Below are positions 20,849-32,710 of a DNA stretch of 64,000 nt, piece by piece. The stretch lies in assembly GCF_000764305.2 (NCBI RefSeq), contig NW_025932603.1, forward strand, positions 62,001 through 126,000, in the 5' to 3' direction. Position 1 is the stretch's first letter, and the number at the start of each line of letters is the position of its first letter. This DNA comes from Hyalella azteca. Lineage: Eukaryota; Arthropoda; Malacostraca; Amphipoda; Hyalellidae. The translations under genes and the position numbers were made by a program. The notes under the pieces were generated by a model, which had not been told where the DNA came from, ran no database searches, and saw only the letters and a program-made list of their open reading frames with translations.

Positions 20849-21042
20849 CAAGGGTGTGGTTCCTATGGTTGAGGTACTTAAGTAGGTGATGACTGGAGGG
20901 CTCCACCAAGCTCAGGTGCAGCTCGGGCACCCACCCCTGCATGGTCCAGGGCAGCCCCCCCGCCTCGTCCACCGCCGCCCCCAGCGCCGCCGCGGCGGCC
21001 TCCCGCCCACCCAGGCACCCCCTGAACTGCACCAACCCGCAC
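20849..21042 (-). CDS. Exon 4 of the HEPN-NACHT-LRR gene
   Basis: Acceptor TTGGTGGTGCAG ends at 21043. The preferred donor is TTG|GTAAGC (20849/20848), whose phase 1 fits the exon 5 acceptor. A second donor, CAG|GTAATT at 20826, would not. The frame reads CGLVQFRGCLGGREAAAAA, then an Ala/Gly-rich turn, WTMQGWVPELHLSLVEPSS and HHLLKYLNHR. Leu spacing fits LRR or a connecting helical region. The exon is very GC-rich. Confidence 0.6.
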
Positions 21043-21060
21043 CTGCACCACCAATGGAGG

Positions 21061-21460
21061 TTAGGTGGCGTTGAGGGGTGTTAGATGGTGTTTGGTGGGG
21101 TTAGATGGTGTCAGGTGGGGTTAGGGTGGAGTTAGGTGGTGTTAGATTCTGTCAGGTGAAATTAGGGTGGAGTTAGATGCAATAAGGTGGGGCTATGGTT
21201 TGGAAAAATGTTGTTGGTGGTAGTAAATGGTGTTTGGTGGTGTTAGTGTAGAGTTGGGTGGCGTTAGATGGTGTTGAGTGACGTCAGGTGGGGTTCGGGT
21301 GGAGTTGGGTGGTGTTAGATGGTGTTGAATAGTGTTAGATGCTGTCAGGTGGGGTTAGGGTGTCTTAATATGGTATTCTGCGCTGTTGGGTTGTGTTGAC
21401 ATGGTGTTATGCGGCTCCATGTGGTGTTTGCTGTGGTGCTTGATGGAAACTTGTTGAGAA
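21061..21460. repeat. Degenerate GGTG/TTAG-rich minisatellite in intron 3
   Basis: Loosely repeated GTTAGATGGTGT(T/C)(A/G)GGTGGGG units. On the minus strand it forms a CA/pyrimidine-rich tract leading to the exon 4 acceptor. Confidence 0.65.
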
Positions 21461-21531
21461 TAGCGAACAGTTTAATAAACAAGCTACAGAAGAGGAAGAA
21501 ATAAGCGTACCTTATAATCAACCTCACACCA

Positions 21532-21607
21532 CCTGTCATCACATCACCCGTCATCATAACACCTGTCATCACAACACCTGTCATCACACCAGTTGTCATC
21601 ACACCAC
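21532..21607. repeat. 15-bp minisatellite reiterating the exon 3 donor
   Basis: Six or so copies of ACCTGTCATCACAAC. On the minus strand each unit carries CAG|GTGNTGTGATGA, and the first coincides with the donor of exon 3 at 21608/21607. Confidence 0.8.
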
Positions 21608-21921
21608 CTGGCACCGCTGAGGTTGTGTTCCACCATGTCATCACATGGCATGAAGTTGTCATGCGAGCGCCGCATGTCTAGCTTAAGCGTCCCCTTGAAG
21701 TGTTGTCCAATGGCGGCGAGGATGAGGGGAGGGGTGGACACAGACCGGGGGAGGGCGAGGTTAAGGATGAGGGGTTGGGAGTGGGGCAGCATCCTTGCGA
21801 CGCTCCCGCAGTCATTCGAGTCCTGCACTCGCCACTCGGACGAGGAGACGGCGGCGGAGCGTGCGGCGATCTTGGCCACCTCATCGTCGTCGGGCCACAG
21901 GTTGACGATGCGGATCCAGTC
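21608..21921 (-). CDS. Exon 3 of the HEPN-NACHT-LRR gene
   Basis: Acceptor TTCCACTCCGACAG and donor AG|GTGGTG bound an exon that enters in phase 0 and leaves in phase 2. It encodes 104 residues, from DWIRIVNLWPDDDEVAKIAA through SVARMLPHSQPLILNLALP to LKLDMRRSHDNFMPCDD. The L-I-L-N-L-A-L and G-T-L-K-L-D-M patterns suggest LRR strands. Antisense ORFs over this GC-rich exon (21593-21963) are shadows. Confidence 0.7.
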
Positions 21922-22232
21922 CTGTCGGAGTGGAACCGTTCATCGTCACACTTAGAGAAATAAGCGAGCTTTTGTCCAAATATTTATACACTTTTTGCCG
22001 TTGTATGGACCATTCTGACCTAGTTTAGCATGGCAAATGAACGTTTCAGTACTCAGTTCGAAAAGTGTATTTCTAAATCGGGTACGGGTGTAAATTCCAC
22101 CCGTACATTTTCTGACTGCATGTTCTGGACTTAGGAGTCGAATGAGATAATATTTTTAATATAAAGGTTTAATTTTACAGTTCAGTTAAAGGGAGTTTAT
22201 GACCGAATTATGAGCTTTTAGTTAATTTTGAC

Positions 22233-22353
22233 CTGCGCTGGGGTACTGGTGGTGCTGAGCAGCCTCAGCAGCTGACGCAGTGAAGACCCCAGCCGTAGCT
22301 TTCTGGAGTCGCTGTTGATGTAGAGCACCGTGAACAGGATCACGTTCTGGTAC
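22233..22353 (-). CDS. Exon 2 of the HEPN-NACHT-LRR gene
   Basis: Acceptor CTCGTCTGTTACAG precedes 22353 and donor CAG|GTCAAA follows 22233. The exon is 121 bases: one base completes an Arg codon, then 40 codons. It reads YQNVILFTVLYINSDSRKLR and continues LGSSLRQLLRLLSTT. It is typical of the helical segment after the NACHT winged helix that leads into LRRs. Confidence 0.7.
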
Positions 22354-22460
22354 CTGTAACAGACGAGGAAACAATGACAAAACCTGCTCCTGTATCTTCT
22401 ACAGACGAGTATCCAACACTTTTGTGGATAAAAGCAACCATTTGAGATGCCAAAAATTAC

Positions 22461-24337
22461 CTCTTTAAGTCTGCCTCGGTTACGGGCATCCCAGTGATCT
22501 CACTTATGACCTGCAAGATATCGACATCTTTTCGTGCTCGTAGCGTCCTGATGAGTGTCTTGGCAGCCAAGTACTCTGCAAATGACTTGTGGAACCATTC
22601 GAACGTCCCTTCCGTGGGATCAGCCCGAGATTTCTTAGCTGTCATGAGACATGACAAGATTGATTTGTACGGCAGTTCTTTGCCGATTACTTTGTAGCAT
22701 TCTTGACAAAACTCCTTGTAAGTCTCCGAGTCTACTTTATGCTCTCCCATGTGCAGGCATTTTAGACTCAAGTCGCAGATTTTATCACAGATAATGGATG
22801 CCACGATGTCAGGGTTGACAATGACATGTTCTGACACCCTCTGCTCCACTTTTACTTCTCCTAGCCTCAAGGTCTGCTCCATGAGATTCTCTGGTGAAGT
22901 CAGGCAGTTGACACCCTCTGGGTTCGTGCGGAAGAGGTGGCAGAAGAGTGCCAGGTAAACGGGATAGATGAAATAGCTTCGAGCTCCTTGCAGTCCTTTG
23001 AAGGCCTCCACGAGATCTGGAGCCCGGATATCCGGTATGACTTTTTCGTAGCGCCGCAGGAACTTGAGTTGCTCATCATTCACACTGATATCCTTAATGG
23101 AATAACAGTCGTGAGATATGCTGGCTGCCTCCAAGTCCTGGATGAAGTCTTTGGCAGCACTGGGCCTAGAGGTGACGAGCATCCGTGAACCCTCTCCCCC
23201 ATTAAAAGTTTTCAGAACATCTTTGACCAGCTCTTTTGTGATGCTGGTCAGGTTGTCCATGCCATCTATTATTATCAAAGTTCTGGAATTTAGCACCGCT
23301 TCCGCAGCATCTTGGGAAAAATCTGTGAAAATTTTGAGTGTTAACGGGAAGCTGTTACGAACGAATTGTCCCAGAGTAGAAACTTTCGTTTCTCGACATT
23401 CGATGTGAAGTATAGCGCCAAATAGATTGAGTCCGTGGAAGATACTATCTGATGCAGCAATTTCAAGGAAATCTAAGGCAATACGCTTTACTAAAGTACT
23501 CTTGCCAGATCCAGCTGCTCCTTGCACTACCACACACTGAGCAGAATCTTCTTCGGTTTCTGCGAACAATTCGTTACAGTTGACTTCACGTTGAGTGTTT
23601 TCACACACGAGCGTTATGCTGTGAAACACTTCATTTAAGGGCACTTTTATTTGGCTGAATGGGAGACATTCTTCGGTTAGGTATGCTTCGCGTTTGGCTT
23701 TCATTTCAATTTTACCTTGGGTTCGCACTGCCTTCAAGACCGCAGACACCTCTTTCTCGCGACAGCTTATAATCCCCTCTTCAACGGTTTGTATGTCCGA
23801 GGCAACCGAAGCGCAGAACTCCTCCGCTTCATCACGGTCCACGTTGAACTTACGTGCCGATACCAAAATGAGATCCCTTAACGGCCTGCCCACTTCGGTT
23901 ATGAAGTTTTTGCTAACTCCTTTTCCTTCGGGATCATGAATCACGGAGTTCCTCAGCACCTTAACCCTGTATAGGTGATACTCTAGAGTAGTTGGGTCCT
24001 CCTTTGCCTTGGCCCACTCACAAGAACGCGTTTTAGTAACTCCTTCGCATGCAAATGGTATGACTTCATACAACATTGATGTGTCATAGCTTTCACTGCT
24101 CGTTGAATCCAACTGCCGTTCGTGGAACTGGAAAAGTTTCTTGAGGTTGCACTTGCATTTCAAGCTAATATACTCAAAGTACGTTTGATCTGGCTCTTTC
24201 TTGCACCCCCATTCGAGTACCTTCCTTAGGACTTTAGGTATCACCTTGTCAACGCATTTCTTGTTGATGAACCGGTACTTGTCTTCCTCTGGCAAGTGCG
24301 ATACCCATGATTGGTTTTGAATATAAGAGTTCGTCAT
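22461..24337 (-). CDS. HEPN-NACHT NTPase exon (NLR-like STAND protein)
   Basis: The first in-frame ATG is at 24337 (MTNSYIQNQSW). The N-terminal ~190 residues look like a HEPN domain of the DZIP3-like type, with the R-x4-H motif in LRNSVIHD (about residues 128-134). A NACHT NTPase follows: Walker A GAAGSGKST at about 273-281, Walker B LIIIDGMDNL at about 354-363, and the sensor-like LVTSRPS at about 387-393. The winged-helix signature FEWFHKSFAEYLAA is at about 579-592. The exon leaves at AG|GTAATT in phase 2. Without splicing it would stop at the TAA immediately after (22457), giving a 626-residue product. STAND proteins of this architecture act as nucleotide-switched intracellular sensors, and HEPN domains are often RNases or RNA-binding. 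The specific function is not known. The assembled protein is about 981 residues over seven exons. Confidence 0.92.
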
Positions 24338-25407
24338 GTTTATTTCTAACAATTTCTAACAACGAATGTTCGTCAATTAGAATCTTGCCTATTTTGATGA
24401 CACATTCTCCGTATAATTAAGAAAATTCAAGACGTACTTCCCTGAAAAAGTTACAAATTCTAGTTTAAGTTTTAGTTAGAAAAATAATTCATTCATCGAA
24501 ATAATTCAGTTTCATTAGTTGTCGGTAATGAAATAAATTATTATTTTTTGTAGAGTAATGAATCCAGACACTTTATCAAAGTAATGATCTTCGATTACAC
24601 ATTGATAACCAGCGCGCCTATACTACATGTACTGCTTATCAACTGTTCGCCTGGTGCAGACTAAGGTCAAGTTTTGAAGACCCTCTAATGAAACACGCAT
24701 AGTCTTTTATCTCATCGATGAATCATCGACATATCCGACACGAATCATTTCGTCTTATCTTCTGTCTTGACATCAATTAGTCTTATACCTTATTCATTAT
24801 GTGGTCCTCGTATCAATTGGAATCTTGCAATCTTCACCTATCGATTACAGTTAAATTAATTTTGATTAATATTCTTGACAAGCCGGATTTGCATTAAGCT
24901 TTCTAGCAGGGAAAACATTCATGCATGATTACTCACTGACAATCATCGGTCATTAATAAATATGATAAAGACACTCGGCTTTGCACTTAACATTCTTATC
25001 ACCTATTACGTCTGTTGCGTGTGAAGGTGCTACACCAATTAAATTGATGATTAGAATTACAGGTAAATTATATGTGAGAATCTTTAAATTAAAATATTTG
25101 CCTTTCAATGTTCGCATAGGACAATTTTTAGTGAATATAAATAAGACTATATTCATATCGCACAATATTTACGAACAAAGTGTTAATATTTATGATGCGC
25201 GCTTTACTCGTACATAATAACGGTGCAATATTTTTATTATAAAATGTTCTAGTTAGACATGTGGATTTATTGATCCATTAATAATTAGGCTGATCAGAAA
25301 TCATAATTGAATGATGGTATTTTATTGCTGAATAGCCTTAATTGCATCGGCCGTAGATATTTCCTCCTATACTCAATTTTTTTCATCTTTTATTACCCAG
25401 AAGACAT
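24338..25407. other. Upstream of the NACHT gene, no supported gene
   Basis: AT-rich. A possible 5' UTR acceptor TTGTTAG lies at about 24346-24352. A minus-strand ORF (24953-25165) has a signal-peptide-like start but no confirming splice partner. Confidence 0.4.
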
Positions 25408-25920
25408 CTTCCATATGGAGACCGGACTTTGCCCCTGCAGACAATATCTTCCATATGGAGACCGGACTTTGCCCCTGCAGACAATATCTTGCACATGGAG
25501 ACCGGACTTTGCCCTGCAGACAATATCTTCCATATGGAGACCAGACTTCGCCCCTGCAGACAATATCTTCCATATGGAGACCGGACTTTGCCCTGCAGAC
25601 AACATCTTCCATATGAATATCTTCCATATGGAGACCGGTCTTTGCCCTACAGACAATATCTTCCATATGGTGACCAAACTTTGCCCTGCAGACAATATCT
25701 TCCATATGGAGACCGCGGACTGTGCCCTGCAGACAATATCTTCCATATGGAGACCGGACTTGGCCCTGCAGACAATATCTGCCATATGGAGACCGGACTT
25801 GGCCCTGCAGACAATATCTGCCATATGGAGACCGGACTTGCCCTGCAGACAATATCTTCCACATGGAGACCGGACTTTGCCCTGCAGACAATATCTGCCA
25901 TATGGAGACCGGACTTGGCC
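25408..25920. repeat. ~39-bp minisatellite, about 14 copies
   Basis: The unit runs CATATGGAGACCGGACTTTG then CCCTGCAGACAATATCTTC. Because 39 is divisible by 3 and the unit lacks stops, several frames on both strands stay open (25307-26042). These are not genes. Confidence 0.9.
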
Positions 25921-26087
25921 CGATGACGTGTATCGATATCAGTGCAGCTTATCAGACACTCGAGTGTAGGAGCTGTCATCGTGTCCGCGGTTCTCTCATC
26001 ACGCTCGACCATCAGGCTGATAAGGGGAGCAAGTGACGTCATGCCAAGTGAACCCGGTAATCATGTTACATTATTCATTGCAAGTTA

Positions 26088-26722
26088 TAGTTAATTGTTT
26101 TCATTAGAGTTAATAGTTTTCATTACAGTTAATATTTGTATTGCAGTTAATTGTTTTCATTCCAGTTAATTGTTTTCATTGCAGTTAACTGTTTTCATTA
26201 CAGTTAACTGTTTTCATTAGTTAATTGCTTTCACTGCAGTTAATTGTTTTCATTACAGTTAATTGTTTTCATTACAGTTAATTGTTTTCACTGCAGTTAA
26301 TTGTTTTCATTACAGTAAATTGTTTTCATTACAGTAAATTGTTTTCACTACAGTTAATTGTTTTCATTACAGTTAAATGTTTTCATTACAGATATTTGTT
26401 TTCATTGCAATTAATTGTTTTGATTGCAGTTAATTGTTTTCATTACAGTTTATTGTTTTCATTACAGTTAATCAGTTAATTGTTTTCATTACAGTTAATT
26501 GTTTTCACTCCAGTTAATTGTTTTCATTACAGTTAATTGTTTTCACTACAGTTGAATGTTTTCACTACACTTGAAAAATGTTTTCATTACAGTTAAATGT
26601 TTTCACTACAGTTAATTGTTTTCACTGCAGTTTATTATTCTCATTACAGTTAATTGTTTTTATTGCAGTTAATTGTTTTCAATACAGTTCATTATTTTCA
26701 TTACAGTTAATTGTTTTTATTC
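26088..26722. repeat. 19-bp minisatellite, about 33 copies
   Basis: AGTTAATTGTTTTCATTAC repeats with small variants. The embedded ORF 26282-26479 is repeat-derived. Confidence 0.9.
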
Positions 26723-27867
26723 TTTATCATGCAGGATAATAAAAGGCAAGAGTTTGTTCACTATATTTCTATGTAACTCATCCTAATAATAAGCTATCAC
26801 GGCTCCAGTATGACGCGGTTAAGCATGACAAGCATTTATCACCATTAAATAACACTATAACAATTAACACTAACGCAACAAACGCTCTATCTTCTTCCAT
26901 TCAATTTCGATTTGTTGTGTTTTCTAAGAATAAACGATGTTTTCTACTGACGCTATTCAATTTATTAACTAACAAATAAACATTTGCACAGATTGACGCT
27001 AATGAATATGAATTATTGACATTCAAATCACTCAGGATTGAGAGCGCGACTGAGTGAATGATATTATTTACGGAATTTCATTAATAAATCCAGTTTTATT
27101 TCTAAGGCATTAAATTAAGTATAATTTTGGGAAAAATAAGGCCGAAAATTACCCAAAAATAATCCTAAAATCCCGAAAATTACCCTAAAAATCCCCAAAA
27201 TTTCTGGGAAAAGCGTTCATATTCCGTAACATGATTTGACATTCAATGAGCATTAAAAGTATTAATAGTAAGTAGTATTCACTGCTTATCAGTCGCAAAG
27301 TCTCAGAAAATAGAGAAAATATTAGGTGCATTTTATATAATAATATGAATAGTACTTTAGGTATTGAAAAAATTCTATCGATATTAAGGGCTTCCGGTGT
27401 TATAACGTGATATGTAAATGAAATACTTTTGAGTAATTAAAATAATAATGACTGAAACTTTATGTTAATGAAAAAAATTATAACCAACATATAAAATAAA
27501 ATGGCAGCAATTATAGGGAATAAAATGGAAAATAAAATGGCGGCTATAATAGGAAATAAATTGGAAAACGAACTGACGGTAATAATAAAAATATATAAAA
27601 TGGAAAATAAAATGGCGACAATAATTGAAATAATAATGAAAAAAAAGATTGCGGCCAATAATACCAATAATAATGTTAATCATAGAAATAGTGAATGCGT
27701 TATATGGCTAACGTACGCTCAACAGGCGTATTCCTTTGTATATACAGCGCCTTTTTTCCATAAATTAGAAAATGCGCTAAAAACCTGCTCCAATTTTTTA
27801 CACCGAATACAGACGTGCTAACTACCAGCGTATATGTGCAGGCTATCGCTAACCCCAAGCTGTAGAG
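26723..27867. other. AT-rich intergenic DNA
   Basis: No supported gene. A short run of AAAATGGC(A/G)-containing repeats lies at 27495-27620. Confidence 0.45.
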
Positions 27868-28262
27868 GGACGGCCGACCATACGGCGCCCAAATCCACCA
27901 TACGGCGCACAAAAAACTATACGAGGCCGACCATACGGCACCCAAAACCCTACATGAAGCCAACTAAACTGCGCCCAAAACCCTACATATGGCCGACCAT
28001 ACTTCGTCTGGAACAATATAGTTGGCCGACCATACGCCGCCCAAAACCATATAAACGTGGCCATAGCCTTTCATTTTTCGCACAACCCTACATCTGACCG
28101 ACCATATGGCGCCAAAAACCCTACATCTGGCCGACCATATGGCGCTTAAAACCCTACATCTGGCCGACCATATGGCGCTTAAAACCCTACATCTGGCCGA
28201 CCATATGGCGCTTAAAACCCCTACATCTGGCCGACCATGTGGCGCCCAAAAACCTCGAAAGT
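27868..28262. repeat. ~33-bp minisatellite, about 11 copies
   Basis: The unit is GGCCGACCATATGGCGCTTA then AAACCCTACATCT. The early copies are more diverged than the later ones. Confidence 0.85.
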
Positions 28263-28604
28263 GCCCTATATGGTCAGTCTAACCATCAGTTTTATATATT
28301 GTCAATCTAAAGACACATGTACTCCTGCGATGTACATTGCAGTGTAAACACAAAGTTAGCGGCGTACAATTCCGTGTTACTGCCGCGGGTTACAGCGTAG
28401 TACAGGCAGTACACTCAGTGTACTGCGTACCGCACCACTGCGCCGTCCCTGTCGATAAATGCGATATGTAAACAATTATGTAATGTGTGTGGAGAATATT
28501 TATTTAAAGTGTGGTAGTGTATGTGGAAATAAGTATGAGCTGGAACAATTTTGTGATGAAAATGAAGTGTAGTCTTTGAGCCAATGACCTCGAATTGAAA
28601 TAAA

Positions 28605-28800
28605 TATGACATAATATCATATAAATATGACATTATTATGACGTGAATATGATATTAATCGGATGCGAATGTGACATCAATATAACATCAATATGACATC
28701 AATATAACATCAATATAACATCAATATGACATCAATATGACGTCAATATATCAATATGACATGAATAATTAAGACATCAATATGACATGAACATGACATC
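28605..28800. repeat. 11-12 bp ATATGACATCA repeat
   Basis: Short tandem array of ATATGACATCA / ATATAACATCA. No gene was seen from here to 29479. Confidence 0.75.
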
Positions 28801-29479
28801 TTTGATGTGCATATAAATTCGATTATGACTATTAACCAACTTATGTTTGCACAGGTTGTAAATTGTATGTTCAATTGAAGACCAAAGCGAGATTTTAATT
28901 ACCAATTTTCTTTTTCGTTTTTCCAAAGAGTCGCTTGGCCAGCGTTGGTGAACAGAGAAGCAGGTTTCCGTACGAAGTTCATATAAATTGTTTAATCGTT
29001 TCGGGACTAAATAATTTATTTAACTAATCGGGAATTATTTAATATTTTTGACCTACCGTTAAACATTTATACCAATAAAACTCACCGCCAGGCTGATGGG
29101 AAAAACGATCAAGAAATTTCAAATTGAATTTCATTCTACAATCTGCAATCGAACTTGCATTAATCAAAGTATATGATATCTGAAAAACTATACTGAAAAG
29201 TATTAATAGGAGCTCAAGCGGTAATAATAATATAATAATAATAACTGTAATATATAATAATAATGTATAATAAAATAAAATTTTGAACGGCTTTGAGTGT
29301 AAATTTAAATAATAGTTTATATACATCTCTTCACTCTGAAGAATGGATGTGTCAATGTGTCTAAATAATGATACTCTGTCCATATGTATCTCTGATACGC
29401 CCATTTGCCGGGTCACAGTGTGTCAGGATGACCCGAAAAACGACAAACAGTGCCTCGTTATTTGGATTTAATTTACTCA

Positions 29480-29489
29480 TTTATTTATT
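29480..29489 (-). terminator. Overlapping poly(A) signals of the coiled-coil gene
   Basis: Two overlapping AATAAA motifs on the minus strand lie about 70 bases after the TGA at 29558-29556. Confidence 0.5.
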
Positions 29490-29555
29490 TGACTGTTCAA
29501 TTAATAATTAATTTGACTGTTCAATTAAGTTTAATTAAATAATTAGTTCTTTGCT

Positions 29556-29798
29556 TCACTTGACACCGGTCGTGTTGGTGATGAGGATGGTGATGAGGGC
29601 GGGCTGGTGAGCAGTGATGGTGATGTTAATGCTCTCGTCTCTCATCACCCTCATCACTGGCATCGCCAACTGTGCTTCCTCAGGTGATGATGCAGGTAAT
29701 GATGACTGTGGTGATGCATGCGATGATGCAGATGGTGATGTGGTAGAAGATACATCACCGCATCTCGAGGACAGCCTCAGCGCTGCAACTTGAACATC
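29556..29798 (-). CDS. Terminal exon 5 of the coiled-coil gene
   Basis: Acceptor AAATTTTTTTAG precedes 29798. The phase-0 frame is open for 80 codons (DVQVAALRLSSRCGDVSSTT and onward, then QLAMPVMRVMRDESINITIT) and stops at TGA. The phase matches the donor at 30190. Part of it is low-complexity (ATC/TCA-rich), and its coding status rests on frame continuity, the acceptor and the nearby poly(A) signals. Confidence 0.55.
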   Translation of the reverse strand, partial: DVQVAALRLSSRCGDVSSTTSPSASSHASPQSSLPASSPEEAQLAMPVMRVMRDESINITITAHQPALITILITNTTGVK

Positions 29799-30190
29799 CT
29801 AAAAAAATTTGAATATTAATAATAAAATAATAAATAATAAAGAATAAAAAATAAATATTTACTCTCTTTCTGAGGGCAAACATCGATGTCTATTTAATAC
29901 AATTAAACACTCAGAAAAATGTATTGGTTATATTATCCAAAAACATTTTCTCATCTAGAACAATGATATCTTTATATTTATTTAAGTTGGTGAATAGTTA
30001 TAACGCTGGCAGAACGATTAAATAAAGCGATGAAACTATCAAAAGAAGTATCATTGCGGAATACAACAGGTAAAGCATCTTAGATAATATTTATATATAT
30101 TGGTGTTCATGGACGCCGGAGCAAATGACTGTAAATAACAAAGTCAGAATGAATAATTATTGAATATATATTTTTTGAACTTTGGTCTAC

Positions 30191-30863
30191 CTGAGACGAG
30201 GCTCTGACATGAACAGATGCAGATGCATCAGCTGCACCAAGGTTCATAGGCACGAGCAACACCGTGCGAGGTGCCAGGTACACTTCAGCTGACACTCCTG
30301 CATCTGGCAGCTGATCTGGCCTGATCGTGGGTGCCAGAAGCACGACTCGAGCTGACACGGGTGACATTCCTGCCTCAGTCCCTCGATGCATTGTCCTTTC
30401 TTCATTAGGCACCGTATCTTTTATTGTGATTTCTGCCTCTTCATTATATTCATTATTGTTGGGCATTGCAGCTTCTCGTTTTCTTCTAACTTGTGACGAT
30501 AGATTTCTTTCATGGGTATCTACGATAAAACTTTCATTGTCAGCAACAAACGTTTTACTGATTGCTGGATTTCGATCAGAAGCTTCGAAAGCTTCAGGTT
30601 TTCCAAGATTTCCGTCTACGTCTGCATCTGATTTGCCAACGTCACTTGCATTTTTAAATTCAGCTGCTACAATATCTGTAACATTTTGCGTCGTTATAGG
30701 AGAAATTGTCCCGTCGTCAGCCAATGAAAAGGTGGAGAACGAAGACGCGTAGTTTTCTATTGAGAACTTTTCTAATGAGGCTTTTTTTAAGGCAGACTCG
30801 TGAGATCCGAGGGTTGCAGACGCGGGGCATTCCGGGGTGACTGAACTGTTGCGTAGAATCTTG
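30191..30863 (-). CDS. Exon 4 of the coiled-coil gene
   Basis: Acceptor TTTTCTTTTACTATAG and donor CAG|GTAGAC bound 673 bases. It enters in phase 2 and leaves in phase 0. It encodes 224 residues, from KILRNSSVTPECPASATL through a Ser/Asp/Glu-rich region with SQVRRKREA to VVLLAPTIRPDQLPDAG and VLLVPMNLGAADASASV. Two related hydrophobic blocks (VVLLAP, TVLLVP) are spaced about 30 residues apart. The long ORF upstream of the acceptor (to 31018) is intronic read-through. Confidence 0.65.
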
Positions 30864-31150
30864 CTATAGTAAAAGAAAAGATGAAAAGTAAAGAAGAAAC
30901 GTAAAAAAGGGTAGAAAAGATAAAAATTCACTGTAAATTTAAAATGATGTTTCATTAACTGGCAATGTGACAGCAAATGATGGGTATTTGTAAATTTCTT
31001 ATCATAACCTGGTGACAATTATCAGCCAAGTATTTTTTAATAATAAATATATACAATCATCCCCACATGTGATATATAACAATTAATTTAACCAATATTG
31101 TGTTATAATCTGTTTTCTTTATTTATGAAAGCAAACTAAAATGCACTCAC

Positions 31151-31200
31151 GCGGCAGCCTGAATTACGGTATCAATCTCCGCCAAGTTCAGAACTGCTTT
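31151..31200 (-). CDS. Exon 3 (50 bp) of the coiled-coil gene
   Basis: Acceptor CACCCTCCGACAG and donor GC|GTGAGTG. The frame reads KAVLNLAEIDTVIQAA plus two bases, entering in phase 0 and leaving in phase 2. This joins without a break to the neighbours at 31712 and 30863. Confidence 0.55.
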
Positions 31201-31711
31201 CTGTCGGAGGGTGGCCAGGAATTACATCAGACAAATGAATGGGTCACATTGTCCAAATAGTGACAAGCTATCATACCCACTGCAGCGTAAAGTGTAACGA
31301 TATTTGGACAATGTCTCACTTATTTTCTGAAGGCGTGGTAATTCTTCCGGGTCAATCAGCGGAACGGTGCAAAGCTAATAAAATTCTGCATATTAATGCT
31401 AATATATTCGAATATAAACATATTCTATATTTATTCACTAGTTCTCATAAGTAGTATTAATTATAGAAAAATATTGATGAAAGCGATCTAATCATTAATT
31501 GATCAAACAAGGACCGATGTTGGAGAGATACATCTTTCAATGTCGTTCCTTGTCATATACATTCACATAATCAAATTTACTTGCTTATGATTTATAAAAA
31601 ACTGATGGAAAATAAAATCTCATATTCATATAAATAATATTACAATATATATTGCCAATAATATTTCTAGCATATACTCTATATAAAAATTTATTTAACA
31701 TCATATCATAC

Positions 31712-31975
31712 CTGCGGCTGCACACAAGAAGGCGTAGTGTCATCGAGGGAAGACTCGTCCAATTCTTGGTGGCTCGCTCTTCTTTTCTTCACAGCTCCGC
31801 TCTTCATGCCCTCTTCTCTTCTCACCAGATCCTCTTCTCTCTTCCTCACCTCCTTCTCCCGCCTCTTCACCTCCATTTCTCTCTTCAGTATCGCCACTTC
31901 TCTCTTCACTCTCTCTTCCTCAGCTCGCCGCTCTTCAGAGCTCCTGCTCTGGTCGCCCCCAGCCTGCGCGCTGCC
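31712..31975 (-). CDS. Exon 2 of the coiled-coil gene
   Basis: Acceptor CGTTTCCCGCAG and donor CAG|GTATGA. It is 88 codons, phase 0 at both ends. GSAQAGGDQSRSSEERRAEE leads into a highly charged Glu/Arg/Lys helix with heptad spacing (VKREVAILKREMEVKRREK) and then KKRRASHQELDESSLDDTT. It extends the coiled coil that closes exon 1. Confidence 0.75.
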
Positions 31976-31987
31976 CTGCGGGAAACG

Positions 31988-32710
31988 GTTTATTGTTGAG
32001 GTTATTGTTGAATTATTAATTTATTAGTAAATGCCGTTATGTTGAATTATATTGTTGAATATAGTTTTTTTAATTTATTGTTGAATTCAGAATTTATTGT
32101 TGAATTTATCGTTGAATTCTGAATTTATTAGTAAATGCCGTCATGTTGAATTATATTGTTGAATATATTTTTTTTAATTTATTGTTGAATTCAAAATTCA
32201 TTGTTGAATTTATCGTTGAATTGTGAATTCATTGTTAAATGTCGTTGTGTTGAACTCTATTGTTAAATGTCGTAGTGTTGAATTCTATTGTTGAATGTCG
32301 TTGTGATGAATTCTATTGTTGAATGTCGTTGTGTTGAATTCTATTGTTGAATGTCGTTGTATTGAATTCTATTGTTGAATGTCGTTGTGATGAATTCTAT
32401 TGTTGAATGTCGTTGTGTTGAATTCTATTGTTGAATGTCGTTGTGTTGAATTCTATTGTTGAATGTCGTTGTGTTGAATTCTATTGTTGAATGACGTTGT
32501 GTTGAATTCTATTGTTGAATATTGTTTTGTTGAATTCTATTGTTGAATGACTTTTGTTGAATTTTATTTTTGAATATCGTACCGTTTAATATTTTTTTCG
32601 GCAACATTGTATCGTTGAATACTGTATTATCTATTATTGCTGCGTTGAATAATGTATTTTTGATTATTGAACGCTTGAAAATTGTATTGTTGAATGTTAT
32701 AAATTCAAGG
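31988..32710. repeat. ~28-bp minisatellite
   Basis: Unit TTGAATTCTATTGTTGAATG plus TCGTTGTG, more regular in the middle (32230-32530). It occupies the intron next to exon 2 of the coiled-coil gene. Confidence 0.85.

Noticed and set aside
24953..25165. Minus-strand ORF with signal-peptide-like start
   Set aside because: Donor-like GTAATA follows, but no partner exon or homology was found. Too weak to list.
25307..26042. ORFs of 104-220 codons on both strands
   Set aside because: All lie in a ~39-bp minisatellite lacking stops. Overlapping open frames on both strands are expected from the repeat.
25408..28262. CRISPR-like spaced repeats
   Set aside because: Units are directly tandem without unique spacers, in a eukaryotic context.
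29039..29416. 125-codon minus-strand ORF with hydrophobic segment
   Set aside because: The hydrophobic run is a translated ATA/AAT microsatellite.
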